64,000 nt of DNA from Paenibacillus sp. PCH8 (GTDB taxonomy: Bacteria; Bacillota; Bacilli; Paenibacillales; Paenibacillaceae). The stretch spans positions 558,001 to 622,000 of the forward strand of contig NZ_PKQK01000002.1 of the NCBI RefSeq assembly GCF_002968835.1, read 5' to 3'. The notes beneath the pieces are model-generated. The model was not told where the DNA came from, did not search any database, and was given only the letters and a program-made list of their open reading frames with translations. Below are positions 61,506 through 64,000 of this stretch, piece by piece (position 1 is the first letter of the stretch; every line of letters starts with the position of its first letter). The position numbers and the translations under genes are program-made.

Positions 61506-62417
61506 ATGAAAATTGCCATTTGTGGAGGTACGGGGTTTGTGGGAGGAGCACTTGTGGATTACTGGCTGCAAGCCGGACACCAGGTGAAGGTCATTACACG
61601 CAAACTGCCTGACTTGCATAATCCAAGCGAAAATCTTACATATATATCATGGGAACAAGTCGAAAAACAACCTCAATTGGTGGAAGGCATGGACGCTCTC
61701 GTTAACCTAGCCGGAGAAACGTTGAATCAACGATGGACGACCAAAGCGAAGCTGGAGATTGTTGAATCCAGAGTAACAACTGTCGCCCGGGTAGCCCGAC
61801 TCGTGGAATCACTGGAACAAAAACCGGAAGTGGTTGTTCAGGCTTCTGCCATGGCTATCTATGGGACCTCCCCTACCGAAACCTTCGACGAGAGCAGTCC
61901 GCAGAAGTCCGTGAATTTCCCGTCCCGGGTCTCCGAACAATGGGAAGTTGCTGCAGATGCGATCAAGAATGTAAGACTCGTTAAAATCAGGGTCAGCTTG
62001 GTACTCGGTCATAAAAAAGGTGCCTTTCCATTAATGAAACTACCTTACATGCTGGGTGTTGGCGGTAAGCTCGGCAGTGGCAAACAATGGACTAGCTGGA
62101 TTCACATTATGGACATCGTCAGACTGATTGATTTTACGATTCAAAACAAAGAAATCTCGGGCCCGGTCAATGCTTCCACACCAAACCCCGTTACTAATGA
62201 TGAATTTGGTCGCACGGTGGGCAAGGTGTATCATCGCCCTCACTGGTTCCCCGTACCTGGCTTCCTGATTAAAACCTTGGTCGGTGAACTTTCCGTTGTC
62301 GTGCTTCAGGGGCAGAGAGTCATTCCGCAGAAAGCACTCGACCACGGATTCCAATTCACCTTCCCCACCTTAACCCAGGCCCTTGAAGATCTGAAGCACC
62401 GTAGCTTATCCGACTGA
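61506..62417 (+). CDS. TIGR01777-family epimerase (SDR39U1-like NAD(P)-binding protein)
   Basis: A 303-residue atypical SDR of the TIGR01777/YfcH group. The cofactor motif MKIAICGGTGFVGGALVDYW is at the N-terminus. The family-specific DALVNLAGETLNQRWTTKAKLEIVESRVTT (residues about 64-93), VVQASAMAIYG, the RVSLVLGHKKGAFPLMKLPYMLGVGGKLGSGKQWTSWIHIMD block and the final PQKALDHGFQFTFPTLTQALEDL are all present. The C-terminal part matches DUF1731. The physiological substrate is unknown. The start at ATG 61506 follows GAGAGGA. Confidence 0.93.
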   Translation: MKIAICGGTGFVGGALVDYWLQAGHQVKVITRKLPDLHNPSENLTYISWEQVEKQPQLVEGMDALVNLAGETLNQRWTTKAKLEIVESRVTTVARVARLVESLEQKPEVVVQASAMAIYGTSPTETFDESSPQKSVNFPSRVSEQWEVAADAIKNVRLVKIRVSLVLGHKKGAFPLMKLPYMLGVGGKLGSGKQWTSWIHIMDIVRLIDFTIQNKEISGPVNASTPNPVTNDEFGRTVGKVYHRPHWFPVPGFLIKTLVGELSVVVLQGQRVIPQKALDHGFQFTFPTLTQALEDLKHRSLSD

Positions 62418-62442
62418 TTGAACCTTGGGATTGAACTGTGGC

Positions 62443-64000
62443 TCATCCAACCGCTCGATAGGTGTAGACCGATTCCGCCAGGGTAAATGTATCTCCATCC
62501 GCCAATGGATACTCTTTGTAAGGAGCAAGAATATTACCTTGAAGAATGGTTCCATTAACGGAACCCAGGTCCTTAATCACATAGCCCGATTTGTTCCGGC
62601 TCAATTCCACATGAGCACGGGACACGCCGGTCGCTGTATCCACCCACTGAACCATATCTACCGATCTTCCAATCACAAAAGAAGCGCCATGTACATCCAT
62701 TCGTTCATTCTTGTCACTCGTTGCCAATCTTCTTTCCAAATAAAACGATGGTACGATCGGACTTGCCCCTGTAACGCCAATTCCAGCCAGATTCTGCAAG
62801 TTTACCGTTGCTTCTGCAACTGCGTCATGTCGAGCCAAATCCGAAGTTGAAGCTATCGTTTCAACATGATGCTGAACAAACGGCGGATCGGAATGTTCAG
62901 GTGTTATGTGCAGATTGCGAAAGCGGGCATGAGCACTGCCTTCTGAAGCCGATTCCACCGGTTTGTTTGTGAGTTCTTCCGACTTATCCACTGCATTCCA
63001 GCGCCAACTCTCCTGATAGATGCCTTCTTCATCCTCTTCTTGCTTTTCTCTATTCTTGCCCAATCCAAATGAAAAAGACCGCTTATTCTCAGCGCCATTC
63101 TGAGGGTTCCCCTTACGCTTCCAAGTCCATCCTGCCACACCAAGCAAGCCAAGACTTAGTACTGCGGAGAGAATCATCTGTGTCTGTCCCGGTTGCTCCA
63201 TGTATATGAATCTCCATACCAACGCGGTGGCAACCATGCAGCCCAGTATGATATAGGTACCTTTGGAAGATACGGACTTCTCTTTCTCTTCCTTTTCCTC
63301 TTCCATCTCCATATTATCCCGCTCCAGTGAACCAAACGCAGGATGTCGAGTCTGACTAACATGGCTTGGGCCATCCAATGAAGAATCCCCATTCGACCGT
63401 CTTCCTGGAAAATGTTTAGGCCGTGATGTAACTTCTCCCACCTCGGAAGCAGCTATCTTCGGTTGCTTTCGAAAATGAAGTTGCGGCTCCTCAGAGCTGT
63501 ATTGACCGGGATCACGATAAGGATATTGCCCAGCATTACCAGAAGCAACCCTGCTATCCCGCTTTGAAATCGTTGAATAAAGATTACCTTCTGAACCGCC
63601 CACTATTTCAGTTGTTCTAGACGAGAGAGATGCTGCGCCGCCTGCACCTTCTTGCTCGTCAGCGTATAGCTCCAGCAAAAGCTCTCGCAATTGTCTGATA
63701 TCCCAACGTTCGTTATCGCATAATTGCAGAACGCGCTGAATGCCCTCTCCCTGAAGTTCCTGAACATGAGCCATCAGCCTAATGACCAGCTCACGGAATT
63801 GCTGAGGTAACGGATCAACTTCAACCGTGTCCATAAGGGGTACGTATACGATCCCAAGCTCTCCCTGTTCGAATGAACCGTTGATGAACAAGTATTCCTC
63901 CTGAATCAATAATTGACGAGGTTCCAGCATATATTGCCGGCATTCCGTGAAGGCGTCCGCCAGTTGGAATAACAGACCATACAGAACACGTAACTTGATC
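62443..64000 (-). CDS. FHA-domain membrane protein with DUF6382-like N-terminus, 5' end outside the window
   Basis: At least 518 residues; the frame stays open upstream of the Met at 63930 to the window edge with natural-looking sequence, so the true start is outside. The visible N-terminal part (about the first 120 residues, with MLEPRQLLIQEEYLFINGSFEQ) resembles DUF6382. A long polar linker follows, then two hydrophobic helices (63.1-63.3 kb region, TYIILGCMVATALVWRFIYM and MILSAVLSLGLLGVAGW). A C-terminal FHA domain has SFVIGRSVDMVQWVDTATGVSRAHVEL and IKDLGSVNGT, the phosphothreonine-binding signature. It may link to Ser/Thr kinase or secretion signalling. It is convergent with the epimerase gene. 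Confidence 0.88.
   Translation of the reverse strand, partial: IKLRVLYGLLFQLADAFTECRQYMLEPRQLLIQEEYLFINGSFEQGELGIVYVPLMDTVEVDPLPQQFRELVIRLMAHVQELQGEGIQRVLQLCDNERWDIRQLRELLLELYADEQEGAGGAASLSSRTTEIVGGSEGNLYSTISKRDSRVASGNAGQYPYRDPGQYSSEEPQLHFRKQPKIAASEVGEVTSRPKHFPGRRSNGDSSLDGPSHVSQTRHPAFGSLERDNMEMEEEKEEKEKSVSSKGTYIILGCMVATALVWRFIYMEQPGQTQMILSAVLSLGLLGVAGWTWKRKGNPQNGAENKRSFSFGLGKNREKQEEDEEGIYQESWRWNAVDKSEELTNKPVESASEGSAHARFRNLHITPEHSDPPFVQHHVETIASTSDLARHDAVAEATVNLQNLAGIGVTGASPIVPSFYLERRLATSDKNERMDVHGASFVIGRSVDMVQWVDTATGVSRAHVELSRNKSGYVIKDLGSVNGTILQGNILAPYKEYPLADGDTFTLAESVYTYRAVG

Overview
This 64 kb window looks like chromosomal DNA of a Gram-positive Bacillales bacterium, most probably a Paenibacillus. 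The grounds are AGGAGG-type ribosome binding sites, T-box, preQ1 and cobalamin riboswitches, type II lipoprotein signals, and a gene set typical of that genus. These include YwqG, YjbQ and DUF2621 (YneK) families, a TcyP-like cystine symporter, a MocR regulator, and a cobinamide/cobalamin gene set. Genus assignment is inference. No rRNA, tRNA or CRISPR array was seen.

Layout. 1-6.5 kb: a gene running off the left edge, two DinB-family proteins, a YwqG-family protein, an Amt ammonium transporter co-transcribed with a coiled-coil protein, a frameshifted acetyltransferase and an M23-type lipoprotein. 6.7-11.7 kb: a two-component system, then thrS under a threonine T-box. 11.8-17.7 kb: an SDR, a small HEPN-like protein, a metallo-beta-lactamase fold hydrolase, a PQQ-type sugar dehydrogenase lipoprotein and an M24 peptidase. 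17.8-22.4 kb: a queuosine-precursor transporter under a preQ1-I riboswitch, a cystine symporter and a chemotaxis receptor. 22.6-27 kb: cobT-cobU-cobS-cobQ.

27.2-31.6 kb is an AT-rich island bounded on the left by an IS30-type transposase remnant. It encodes a 64-residue, six-cysteine, leaderless peptide resembling the laterosporulin (defensin-like) bacteriocins. Behind it lie an intergenic terminator and a tightly overlapping operon: a CxxC thioredoxin-fold protein, an ABC exporter without a peptidase domain, a second CxxC thioredoxin-fold protein, a MauE/DoxX-type membrane redox protein, and two unknown proteins. This is the best candidate in the window for an undescribed system.

31.7-39.1 kb: a BtuFCD-type cobalamin/corrinoid importer behind a cobalamin riboswitch, followed upstream by cobD-cbiZ-cbiB-cobC. 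Together with cobTUSQ this supplies corrinoid uptake, side-chain removal and nucleotide-loop assembly. 39.3-47.4 kb: lipoate ligase, a Cof-type phosphatase, a divergent EamA/MocR pair, an ECF-type sigma factor with a ClpP paralogue, a PhnP-like hydrolase and an unknown protein. 47.5-51.3 kb: a sulfate ABC transporter (cysT-cysW-cysA-sbp). 51.6-64 kb: mainly housekeeping genes (yjbQ, a TetR regulator, yigZ, pgi, ppnP, tkt, purU, nfo, DUF2621, a TIGR01777 epimerase) and an FHA-domain protein running off the right edge.

Two patterns cut across the window. First, three copies of a roughly 200-240 bp structured intergenic element (near 0.9, 34.9 and 40.5 kb) share a conserved core, and their stems keep pairing although the sequence changes. 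Second, three genes (the acetyltransferase, cobC and cysT) each carry an apparent one-base loss in a G/C run, which may be sequencing error or real decay.
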